Assembly: GCA_031976395.1 (NCBI GenBank)
Contig: DALYLJ010000080.1
Location: 1-14,570, forward strand
Reading direction: 5' to 3'
Length of the DNA stretch: 14,570 bases
Source: UBA11164 sp002420085
GTDB taxonomy: Bacteria; Pseudomonadota; Gammaproteobacteria; Xanthomonadales; Xanthomonadaceae
Within the stretch, counting starts at the first letter, position 1; every line of letters begins with the position of its first letter. Under the pieces are notes generated by a model. The model saw only the letters and a program-made list of their open reading frames with translations, was not told where the DNA came from and did no database searches. This document shows positions 1 to 6,408 of the stretch, in pieces. The position numbers and the translations under genes were made by a program.

Positions 1-5
1 TGAGA

Positions 6-19
6 TTCGACATGTCGAA
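6..19. promoter_or_regulatory. 14-bp perfect palindrome, operator-like
   Basis: TTCGACATGTCGAA reads the same on both strands. It lies in the AT-richer start of the window, about 450 nt before wzm, and is followed by a TTGACT hexamer (34-39). The shape fits a dimeric regulator's site, but I cannot name the regulator. It could also belong to a gene lying to the left of the window. Confidence 0.3.
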
Positions 20-46
20 CAAACTCCTTAGTTTTGACTAGGTTGT

Positions 47-56
47 ACGCTAGCGT
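47..56. promoter_or_regulatory. 10-bp perfect palindrome ACGCTAGCGT
   Basis: ACGCTAGCGT is self-complementary. It overlaps a -10-like TACGCT (46-51) and starts 7 nt after a TTGACT hexamer (34-39). The TTGACT-to-TACGCT spacing of 6 nt is far too short for a normal sigma-70 promoter, so I do not call a promoter. Overlap of a palindrome with a possible -10 is typical of repressor sites, but this is inference. Confidence 0.25.
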
Positions 57-129
57 TTCGGGGTGCGAAGCCTGGACCGGAAGCACCGCTCTTACCCGGT
101 ACCAGAAGGCAAGCTTCGGGCGACCGGTT

Positions 130-180
130 GTCCTGGGGGGATTGTACCTGCAGAAATACGGCTCCGCCGAGCCCCAGGAC
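130..180 (+). repeat. 9-bp inverted repeat (possible RNA stem-loop)
   Basis: GTCCTGGGG (130-138) and CCCCAGGAC (172-180) are perfect reverse complements with 33 nt between them. A competing small hairpin, GGCTC-CGCC-GAGCC (160-173), overlaps the right arm, so two alternative folds exist. No T-run follows, so it is not an intrinsic terminator. If transcription of wzm starts in the first 60 bases, this would be a structured leader. Confidence 0.3.
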
Positions 181-469
181 GGCAAGCCTCGCGAGGGGCA
201 ACATAGCCCACCCAAATCGGCGCGTCAATCCTTCGTGAGGGACGGGGAGCGGATGGCGGGCTGCCAAAAAGCGCCTGGATCGCCCAAATTGCCAGCAACC
301 GTGACCGGGTTCGCGCTTGCCGGCCGACTTCGACGACGAGCGGGGCAATCGGGAGCGCGTGTGGCTTCCTGCCGGGAACGGCTGCGGGGCAGTGCGGTCC
401 GGGATGCCGGCGGTCGCCTGCGGTACGATGGCAAGGTTTGTCTGACGTGGACGGTATCTGGATGGCGGT

Positions 470-1300
470 GTGGAGCGATTCTCCGTGAAGGCATCGGTGC
501 GGTTGGCCTTGATTCAGCCCTGGCGCCATCGTGCGCTGATCATGGCCCTGGTCCAGCGGGATCTGGCGGGCCGCTATCGCGGTTCGCTGCTCGGGCTGTT
601 GTGGCCAGTCCTGACGCCGGTGCTGATGCTGGCGGTGTACACCCTGGTGTTCGGTGTGGTGTTCAAGGCACGCTGGCCGCAGGCCGATCAGGCTGGCGGG
701 CTCGGGCAGTTTGCGCTGATGCTGATGGCAGGTCTGCTGGTCCACGGTCTGTTGGCCGAGACCCTGGTCAAGGCACCGACCACGATCGTCAACCAGCCCA
801 ACTACGTCAAGAAGGTGGTCTTTCCGTTGGAAACCCTGGTCTGGGTCGATCTGCTGGTGGCCCTGGTCCACATGGTCGCAGGATTGACCCTGCTGGTCGT
901 GGTCAATGGTTTCTGGGGAGCGGGGTTCGCCTGGGCGCAACTGGCGCTGCCGGTGATCCTGTTGCCCTATGCGGTGCTGTTGCTCGGTCTGAGTTGGACG
1001 TTGGCGGCGTTCGGGGTGTATCTGCGTGACCTCGGTCAGGCAGTGGCGCCGCTGACCACGGTGGCGATGTTCCTGGCGCCAGTGTTCTACGCCCGGCAGA
1101 CCCTGCCCGAGCCGCTGGCAAGCTGGTTGGTCATCAATCCGGTGACGGTGGTGGTCGAGCAGACCCGTGATGCGGTGTTTGCCGGGCTGTGGCCGGACTG
1201 GGGCCTGTGGGCCGGCTACGCCGGGGCGGCCCTGCTGGTACACGTGTTGGGGCTATCGCTGTTCGTCATGTTGAAGAGGGGATTTGCCGATGTCGTCTGA
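470..1300 (+). CDS. wzm: ABC-2 type polysaccharide exporter permease (Wzm-like)
   Basis: Inner-membrane permease half of a Wzm/Wzt ABC exporter, which moves lipid-linked O-antigen or similar polysaccharide from cytoplasm to periplasm. The 276-residue product has the family's usual length and six predicted membrane segments (about 40-65, 81-100, 127-147, 157-180, 190-209, 245-266). Family landmarks are RDLAGRYRGSLLG (30-42), PNYVKKVVFPLE (110-121) and FLAPVFY (201-207), ending in RGFADVV as in many Wzm proteins. The start shown is GTG. A second in-frame GTG at 485 has GGAG nine nt upstream and may be the true start. Its stop lies 11 nt inside gspE. The ATPase partner is not adjacent but lies beyond the whole T2SS operon (wzt, 11943-13229). 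The glycan exported is unknown. Confidence 0.88.
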   Translation: MERFSVKASVRLALIQPWRHRALIMALVQRDLAGRYRGSLLGLLWPVLTPVLMLAVYTLVFGVVFKARWPQADQAGGLGQFALMLMAGLLVHGLLAETLVKAPTTIVNQPNYVKKVVFPLETLVWVDLLVALVHMVAGLTLLVVVNGFWGAGFAWAQLALPVILLPYAVLLLGLSWTLAAFGVYLRDLGQAVAPLTTVAMFLAPVFYARQTLPEPLASWLVINPVTVVVEQTRDAVFAGLWPDWGLWAGYAGAALLVHVLGLSLFVMLKRGFADVV

Positions 1301-2987
1301 GCCGCTGCATGCGCCGACACCACAACGGTTGGGCGATCTGCTGATCGCTGCCGGGCTGATCGGTGAGGCCGATCTGGAGCGGGCGCTGGCGTTGCAGGCG
1401 CGGATCGGTGGTCGCCTGGGCAGTGTGCTGATGCGGATCGGTGCGCTCAGTGAGGACAATTTGTTAGAGACGCTGGCACGGCAGCTCGATCTGCCGATCC
1501 TCGGCAGTGCCGATCTGGCGATGCCGGACGAGGATGCGATCCGGCTGCTGGCGGGCGATACCCCGGTCGGTCTGGACTGGTTGCTGGATCAGCAGGTGCT
1601 GGTCTGGCCGGACGGCGAGGGCGGTGTCTGGTGTGCGGCACGGGATCCGCTGGCGCCGGGACTGCGCGAGGCGCTGGCGCATGTTCATGGCAGCCGGCGG
1701 CTGCGTTTTGCGCTGTGTCGAAGTCAGGATCTCGATCGCATGCTCGATGCCCTGGCGCGTCATGTTGTCGGGCAGGGTGGTGAGGACGGAGATGCCCGGC
1801 ATCTGCGCGAGATGGCCGAGGAGGCGCCGGTGGTTGAACTGGTCAGCAATCTGCTGGCCCAGGCGGTCGAGCAGCGGGCATCGGACATCCATCTGGAGCC
1901 CGAGGAGCGCGAGTTCGTGGTGCGCTTCCGGATCGACGGTGTGCTGCATGCCCGACTGCGCCTGCCGCGCCAACGCTTCGATGCGGTGGCGTCGCGAATC
2001 AAGCTGATTTCCGGCATGGACATCGCCGAGCGGCGTCTGCCCCAGGACGGTCGCCTGTCAGTCCGTGTCGGCGGCCAGGAAATGGATATTCGCGCGTCGG
2101 CGCTGCCCGGGGTGCATGGCGAATCGATCGTCCTGCGATTGTTGCCCAAGGAACGCCGCGAGCTTGGCTTGGATCGGCTCGGCTTCGAGGCCGATCACCT
2201 GGCGATGATGCGTGCCTGGATGGCCGAGGCGAACGGCATCGTGCTGGTCACCGGTCCGACCGGCTCGGGTAAGTCGACCACCCTCTACGCGGCGCTGGCG
2301 GCGACCAATGATGGCCTCAAGAAGATCATCACGGTCGAGGATCCGGTCGAGTTCCAGTTGCCGGGCATCACCCAGATTCAGGTACACAGCGAGATCGGTC
2401 TGACCTTCGCCAATGCCTTGCGCTCGATTCTGCGCCAGGATCCGGACGTGGTCATGATCGGCGAGGTCCGCGATCTGGAGACCGCCGAGATCGCTGTCCA
2501 GGCGGCGTTGACCGGCCATCTGGTGCTCTCGACCCTGCACACCAATGATGCGATCAGCGCTTTCACCCGATTGATCGACATGGGGCTGGAGCCGTTCCTG
2601 GTGGCGACTCCGATCCGGGCGGTGCAGGCCCAGCGTCTGGTCCGGCGGTTGTGCGAGTGCGCGCGTCCGGGCCACGTGCCGACGGCGCTGGCGGATGAGG
2701 CCGAGCCGTTCGCGCGCAGGGTACTGGGCGGGACGCCGGCCCGTTGGATGGAGGCGGTCGGCTGTCCGAAGTGCCTGCACACCGGCTATCGCGGTCGGCT
2801 TGGCATCTACGAGATGATCCCGGTTTCGGAGGCGATGCAGCAGTTGATCGTGTCTGGCGCCAGCGTCAACCGCATGAAGGCGCAGGCCCGCGAGGAGGGT
2901 CATCGATTCCTGCGTGACGATGGCCTGCTCAAGGCGTGGCAGGGGCTGACCACGGCCGAGGAAGTTCTGCGGGTCACCGGCGCCTGA
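1290..2987 (+). CDS. gspE: type II secretion ATPase GspE/XpsE
   Basis: Cytoplasmic AAA+-like ATPase that powers pseudopilus assembly at the inner-membrane platform (GspF, L, M). The product is 565 residues. The N-terminus has two tandem MshEN repeats (R13-Q36 and R42-Q65) separated by five residues, the c-di-GMP-binding pattern. The catalytic part shows Walker A GPTGSGKST (322-330, Lys328), the Asp box TVEDPVE (348-354), Walker B DPDVVMIGEVRD (384-395) and the His box TLHTND (415-420). A C-terminal four-cysteine zinc site is present but its first pair is C455-x-C457 instead of CxxC; the second is C492PKC495. ATG 1290 is chosen because AGAGGGG lies 8 nt before it. A TTG at 1284 is only 2 nt from that site. 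The start overlaps the end of wzm, suggesting translational coupling. Confidence 0.96.
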   Translation: MSSEPLHAPTPQRLGDLLIAAGLIGEADLERALALQARIGGRLGSVLMRIGALSEDNLLETLARQLDLPILGSADLAMPDEDAIRLLAGDTPVGLDWLLDQQVLVWPDGEGGVWCAARDPLAPGLREALAHVHGSRRLRFALCRSQDLDRMLDALARHVVGQGGEDGDARHLREMAEEAPVVELVSNLLAQAVEQRASDIHLEPEEREFVVRFRIDGVLHARLRLPRQRFDAVASRIKLISGMDIAERRLPQDGRLSVRVGGQEMDIRASALPGVHGESIVLRLLPKERRELGLDRLGFEADHLAMMRAWMAEANGIVLVTGPTGSGKSTTLYAALAATNDGLKKIITVEDPVEFQLPGITQIQVHSEIGLTFANALRSILRQDPDVVMIGEVRDLETAEIAVQAALTGHLVLSTLHTNDAISAFTRLIDMGLEPFLVATPIRAVQAQRLVRRLCECARPGHVPTALADEAEPFARRVLGGTPARWMEAVGCPKCLHTGYRGRLGIYEMIPVSEAMQQLIVSGASVNRMKAQAREEGHRFLRDDGLLKAWQGLTTAEEVLRVTGA

Positions 2988-3093
2988 TCCGCCGGTGGCT
3001 GAGCCGTCGGTGGCCTGGGGCGTCGGTGCGCATGCCCGCAGGTCGGTCGCGGTTGGTGCCGGGCAAGGTCCGACAGACTGCTAGCATATCGCC
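2988..3093. other. gspE-gspF spacer
   Basis: This 106-nt gap has no gene. It contains GTGGCTG (2995-3001), a heptamer also found in the gspF-gspG and gspD-wzt spacers, and a small GGCT-G-AGCC hairpin (2997-3005). No T-run follows, so no terminator is called. Its 3' end holds the extended -10 described separately. A gap of this size in an otherwise packed operon suggests an internal promoter. Confidence 0.5.
3079..3087 (+). promoter_or_regulatory. extended -10 promoter element before gspF
   Basis: TGCTAGCAT fits the extended -10 pattern TGnTAnnnT, with TAGCAT matching TATAAT at 4 of 6 positions. No good -35 box lies at normal distance (TTGGTG at 3053-3058 is 23 nt away), which extended -10 promoters can tolerate. 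The element ends 6 nt before the gspF ATG, so a transcript would begin at or next to that ATG and be leaderless. This agrees with the lack of a purine-rich Shine-Dalgarno site there. Sequence inference only. Confidence 0.35.
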
Positions 3094-4290
3094 ATGCCGA
3101 AGTTCCGTTACGAAGCCCTGAACGCCGAAGGCATCGCCTTCACTGGCGCACTGCGCGCCGACAGCGAGCGCGGTGCGGCCCGAGCCCTGGAGCGCCGTGG
3201 CCTGACCGTGGTCGATCTGCGGCTCGGTGATGGCGATGGCAAGGTGCAGCGGCGTGGTCGCCTGACCGAGACCGATCTGATCCTGGCCGTGCAGGAGCTG
3301 GCGACGTTGTTGAATTCCGGGGTCAGCGTCGCCGAGGCGGTGGCCGCCCAGGCCGAATCGGTGCATCACCCGAGGATCGTCGAGGCATTTTCCGGCATGT
3401 CGCGGCAGCTTCAACGCGGCCAGGGATTCTCGGCCGCGCTGGCGGCGGCTGGTCTGCCCCTGCCGGAGTACGTCATGCAGTTGGCACGGGCCGGCGAGGT
3501 GACCGGCGAACTCGGGCGGGCGCTGGCCGATGCTGGCAGTCAGATGGAGTACGAGCACGGCTTGCGCACCGAGATGCGCAATGCCCTGATCTATCCCTCG
3601 GTCCTGGTGCTGGCCGGGACCGGGGCGGTCGCCCTGATGTTCCTGTACGTGGTGCCGAAGTTTGCTTCGTTGCTGGAGCGCGCCGAGGATCTGCCATTCC
3701 TGGCCTGGGCGGTGCTCGGTCTCGGCATGTGGACCAGTCGCAACGGGCTGTGGGCGCTGCTGGCGGCAGCGGCAGCGGCGACCGGGCTGGTGCTCTGGCT
3801 GCGTGATCGCGAGGCTCGGGCGGCGCTGGTCGATCGGCTGGCGCGACTGCCGGTGATCGGTGCCTGGCTGGTCGAATCCGATACCGCGCGCTGGGCCAAG
3901 GTGCTGGGTGCTTTGCTCGGCAATCGGGTGCCCCTGCTGCAAGCGCTCGAACTGGCGCGGGCCGGGATGCAGTTGCCGCATCGGCGGGCGCGCATGGGCG
4001 AGGTTGCCAGGGCGGTTCGCGGTGGCGGCAGCCTGGCCGATGCCCTGGAGGATCACGATGCCCTGACCGCGACCGGCTACAACCTGGTTCGGGTCGGGGA
4101 GCGTTCGGGCAAGCTGGCGCCGATGCTGGAGTCGCTGGCCCGGCTGTACGAGCGGTCCGGTCGTGACCGCATGAAGCGGGTGCTGATCCTGATCGAGCCG
4201 ATCGCCATCCTGGTGATCGGTGGTCTGATCGGCGTCATCATCCTGGGGGTGATCCTGGCGATCACCAGTGTCAACGATCTGGCCATCTGA
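3094..4290 (+). CDS. gspF: type II secretion inner-membrane platform protein GspF/XpsF
   Basis: Polytopic inner-membrane protein at the core of the T2SS platform, contacting GspE and GspL/M. At 398 residues it has standard GspF length. It has a short N-terminal region (KFRYEALNAEG) and two related T2SSF domains, about 62-185 and 264-385. Each carries the repeated motif G-E-x-[TS]-G-x-L (GEVTGEL 134-140, GERSGKL 335-341). Membrane segments lie at about 168-188, 205-235 and 363-391. ATG 3094 is supported by the family N-terminus, but no Shine-Dalgarno sequence precedes it (TAGCATATCGCC). An extended -10 ends 6 nt upstream, so leaderless translation is possible. The stop is followed by 83 nt before gspG. 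Confidence 0.96.
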   Translation: MPKFRYEALNAEGIAFTGALRADSERGAARALERRGLTVVDLRLGDGDGKVQRRGRLTETDLILAVQELATLLNSGVSVAEAVAAQAESVHHPRIVEAFSGMSRQLQRGQGFSAALAAAGLPLPEYVMQLARAGEVTGELGRALADAGSQMEYEHGLRTEMRNALIYPSVLVLAGTGAVALMFLYVVPKFASLLERAEDLPFLAWAVLGLGMWTSRNGLWALLAAAAAATGLVLWLRDREARAALVDRLARLPVIGAWLVESDTARWAKVLGALLGNRVPLLQALELARAGMQLPHRRARMGEVARAVRGGGSLADALEDHDALTATGYNLVRVGERSGKLAPMLESLARLYERSGRDRMKRVLILIEPIAILVIGGLIGVIILGVILAITSVNDLAI

Positions 4291-4317
4291 TGGCTGGGGT
4301 TGGGCGTCGCGTCAGGC

Positions 4318-4335
4318 AGTGGCTGCCACTATGCT
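4318..4335 (+). promoter_or_regulatory. palindrome plus promoter-like boxes before gspG
   Basis: AGTGGC-T-GCCACT (4318-4330) is a 6-1-6 inverted repeat running into TATGCT (4330-4335), which resembles a sigma-70 -10 box. No good -35 is visible at 16-18 nt. Read differently, TGGC-N8-TGCT (4320-4335) has the GG/GC spacing of a sigma-54 -24/-12 promoter (10 nt between GG and GC), though the bases between fit the consensus only partly. Either reading places a transcript start shortly before the strong gspG ribosome site. The core GTGGCTGCCAC recurs exactly at 11931-11941 before wzt. Confidence 0.35.
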
Positions 4336-4373
4336 TGCCTGTCGCCATCCGTATCGTTCATCGAGGTGCAATC

Positions 4374-4862
4374 ATGTTCGCAATGCAAGTCGGATTCGCC
4401 GAGCGCCCGCGCCATCGGGCGTGCTGTGCCGGAGGTCGGGTTCCACGCGGGTTCACATTGCTGGAGATGCTGGTCGTGCTGGCGATCGTCGGTCTGCTGA
4501 TGGGTCTGGTCGGGCCGCGCATGTTCCAGCATGCGGAGAAGGCCAAGGCGCAGACCGCCGAGACGCAGATCAAGATGCTGGCCGGTGCGCTCCAGACCAT
4601 GCGCCTGGACATCGCCCGCCTGCCGACCGCCGAGGAGGGGTTGGGCCTGCTCACTCGCCGCCCGAGCGATGAGCGCACGGCCAAGAGTTGGGCCGGTCCC
4701 TATCTCGATGAGCCGGCGCCCGACGATCCTTGGGGCAAGCCCTACATCTATTCGCCGGCGCCAAGCGGCGATCGGCCATTCACCTTGTACTCCCATGGTG
4801 CTGACGGCCAGCCGGGTGGCGAGGGGTACGATGCCGACATCGGGTATCTGCCCGGCGGTTGA
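4374..4862 (+). CDS. gspG: major pseudopilin GspG/XpsG
   Basis: Main subunit of the T2SS pseudopilus, processed and methylated by the prepilin peptidase (not in this window). The 162-residue precursor has a 26-residue leader, then the cleavage site G26|F27TLLE31 with the conserved Glu at mature position 5 and a hydrophobic helix to about residue 47. The C-terminal part has the family's DPWG (118-121) and the calcium-loop pattern with D144, D153 and D155 in GADGQPGGEGYDADI. ATG 4374 is chosen because GAGGTG lies 5 nt before it. An upstream ATG at 4290 would overlap the gspF stop but would add 28 residues with no family resemblance. Confidence 0.94.
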   Translation: MFAMQVGFAERPRHRACCAGGRVPRGFTLLEMLVVLAIVGLLMGLVGPRMFQHAEKAKAQTAETQIKMLAGALQTMRLDIARLPTAEEGLGLLTRRPSDERTAKSWAGPYLDEPAPDDPWGKPYIYSPAPSGDRPFTLYSHGADGQPGGEGYDADIGYLPGG

Positions 4863-5335
4863 TGGCGATGCGGTCGCTGCCGGCTCGTCGATCCGATCAT
4901 CCGTTCCGGGCGATCGGCGCAGGCTTCACACTGCTGGAACTGCTGGTGGTGCTGGCGGTGCTCGGTCTGGCGGCGAGTCTGGCGACGCCGGCCCTGTTGC
5001 GCACGGTCGAAACCTGGCAGCGGCAGTCGGACATCGATGCAGTCATGGAACAGGTCCGCGGACTGCCTGGATTGGCGCGGTCCGACGGCCGATCCCTGGT
5101 GATCGACGATGACCGCCTGGCCAGCGGGTCGGCGCCGTTGTGGGCACCCGATGGCTGGACGCTGAGTGCGCCGCAGCCCTGGCGGGTGCGCGTCGATGGT
5201 CTGTGCGGGCCGGGGGCGTTGCGGATGGTCAGCGACACCTCGGACCTGGCGATCGACATCGTCGTTCATGCGCCGTTCTGCCAGCCGCGTCGCCCGGCTC
5301 TGGCGCCGGCGACCGCCGAGGGTGGCGGCCGATGA
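4862..5335 (+). CDS. gspH: minor pseudopilin GspH/XpsH
   Basis: Minor pseudopilin of the T2SS pseudopilus. The product is 157 residues. Its N-terminus has the cleavage site G21|F22TLLE26, the +5 Glu, and a hydrophobic helix (LLVVLAVLGLAASLATPALL). The C-terminal part is a small globular domain with little sequence conservation, as usual for GspH. The assignment to H rests on length and position between G and I. ATG 4862 overlaps the gspG stop by one base (TGATG). A TTG at 4859 and an ATG at 4868 are also in frame, and no strong Shine-Dalgarno site decides between them, so translation is probably coupled to gspG. Confidence 0.88.
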   Translation: MAMRSLPARRSDHPFRAIGAGFTLLELLVVLAVLGLAASLATPALLRTVETWQRQSDIDAVMEQVRGLPGLARSDGRSLVIDDDRLASGSAPLWAPDGWTLSAPQPWRVRVDGLCGPGALRMVSDTSDLAIDIVVHAPFCQPRRPALAPATAEGGGR

Positions 5336-5778
5336 GGATGGCCAGGCACGATTCTGTCCGGTCGAGTCGCTTCCAGCATGGGTTCACCTTGCTGGAAGCG
5401 ATCGTGGCGATGACCCTGTTCGCGCTGGCGGCATTCTCGCTGTACGCCTGGCTGAATGCCAATCTACACACCCTGGCTCGGGTCGAGGCCGGCCGTGACA
5501 CGCTCGCGGTCCAGCATTCGGCACTGGAACTGGTGCGGACCATCAATCCGATGCGTGAGCCGGAAGGTCGTCGTGAGGTCGGGCCACTGGTGGTGGCATG
5601 GCAGGCGCACCCCCTGCTGCCACCGACCGACGGCAAGACCGCACTGGGGGCGCTGTCGCTGTTCGAGGTCGGTCTCTACCAGGTCGATGTCGCGGTCTGG
5701 TCGGACGGTCGCGCACTGCCCGGATTCGCCATTCGGCAGGTCGGTTGGCGGCAGGTCCGCACGATCGATCGGGATTGA
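5332..5778 (+). CDS. gspI: minor pseudopilin GspI/XpsI
   Basis: Minor pseudopilin, part of the I-J-K tip complex known for this family. The product is 148 residues, with leader and cleavage site G17|F18TLLE22 and a hydrophobic helix (about 18-38). EAIVAMTLFALAAF and the following N-rich stretch resemble GspI proteins. ATG 5332 overlaps the gspH stop as ATGA, so the genes are probably coupled. The longer frame reaching back to 5140 is only read-through inside gspH. A second ATG at 5338 would shorten the leader by two residues. Confidence 0.9.
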   Translation: MRMARHDSVRSSRFQHGFTLLEAIVAMTLFALAAFSLYAWLNANLHTLARVEAGRDTLAVQHSALELVRTINPMREPEGRREVGPLVVAWQAHPLLPPTDGKTALGALSLFEVGLYQVDVAVWSDGRALPGFAIRQVGWRQVRTIDRD

Positions 5779-5784
5779 GCTGGC

Positions 5785-6408
5785 ATGCCGACCCCCCGAG
5801 GCCATGCCATTCACCCTGCAGGTCGCCATCACCCGACCGGCTTCACGCTGATGGAGACCCTGGTGATGCTGCTGCTGGTGTCACTGGCGACCGCCCTGAT
5901 GTTCCAGACCCTGACCGCCTACCGGGTTGCCCGCGAGCGTTTTCTGGTGCAGGGCGAACTGCTCGATGTCCGCACCCTGAGTGAGGACTGGTTCGTGGAA
6001 AGCGTGCGCGGACTGCATCCGATCGGGTCACGGCCCTTGCGCGGTGAGCCGGGACAGATGGAAGCGACCAGCCGCAATCCACTGCTCGGGCCGCCGGGAA
6101 CCCCGGCTGCGATCGCCTGGCGGGTCGAACAGGACGCTGCCGGCACCTGGGTGCTTGCCTATGTGCAGGAGGGTGTCGAGCGCTTCGCCGTACCGATGCC
6201 GGACCTGGATTCGGCGCGTCTGGTCTATCTCGACGCCGAAGGCGGTAGCCACAGCCAGTGGCCGCCGGCCAGCGGAAGCCAGACCGGCCTGCCGACTGCG
6301 GTCGGCCTGCTGCGCCAGTGGGTCGATGGCCGTACCAGTCTGCGTCTGGCGGCGGTGCGCGGGCCTCGGGTGGAGCGCATCGATCCGTTTCAGCCGGAGA
6401 TCGAATGA
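5785..6408 (+). CDS. gspJ: minor pseudopilin GspJ/XpsJ
   Basis: Minor pseudopilin of the I-J-K tip complex. The product is 207 residues, in the usual GspJ range. The cleavage site is G19|F20TLME24 with the conserved +5 Glu, followed by a hydrophobic helix (about 25-40). The globular part includes VAWRVEQDAAGTW and a DLDSARLVYLD strand region, as is common in GspJ. It starts 6 nt after the gspI stop and ends in an ATGA overlap with gspK. Confidence 0.9.
   Translation: MPTPRGHAIHPAGRHHPTGFTLMETLVMLLLVSLATALMFQTLTAYRVARERFLVQGELLDVRTLSEDWFVESVRGLHPIGSRPLRGEPGQMEATSRNPLLGPPGTPAAIAWRVEQDAAGTWVLAYVQEGVERFAVPMPDLDSARLVYLDAEGGSHSQWPPASGSQTGLPTAVGLLRQWVDGRTSLRLAAVRGPRVERIDPFQPEIE

Larger units (their letters stand above)
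1..469. other. gene-free upstream region, probable control region of wzm
   Basis: I see no convincing gene in these 469 bases. Open frames on both strands give arginine/proline-rich, low-complexity translations typical of GC-rich shadow frames. The first 60 bases are clearly less GC-rich than the rest and hold two perfect palindromes (6-19 and 47-56). Further in there is a 9-bp inverted repeat (130-138 with 172-180) and a 10-bp palindrome CCTCGCGAGG (187-196). The region directly precedes wzm, so it probably carries promoter or leader elements for the wzm-gsp transcript, but no promoter with good -35 and -10 boxes could be picked. Confidence 0.5.

Noticed and set aside
28..348. Minus-strand frame of 106 codons, including a shorter version from ATG 204 with a hydrophobic N-terminus
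   Set aside because: Weak ribosome site, no recognisable domain, biased Arg/Pro/Gly composition in its longer form. It may be a small secreted protein but the evidence is too thin.
34..1029. Plus-strand 331-codon frame crossing the upstream region and wzm
   Set aside because: It overlaps wzm in another frame over more than half its length, and the translation has no protein-like features.
1284..1289. TTG 1284 as the gspE start
   Set aside because: Only 2 nt from the AGAGGGG site; ATG 1290 is at 8 nt.
4290..4373. Upstream extension of gspG from ATG 4290
   Set aside because: It would add 28 residues not resembling a pseudopilin leader, while ATG 4374 has a strong GAGGTG ribosome site at 5 nt.
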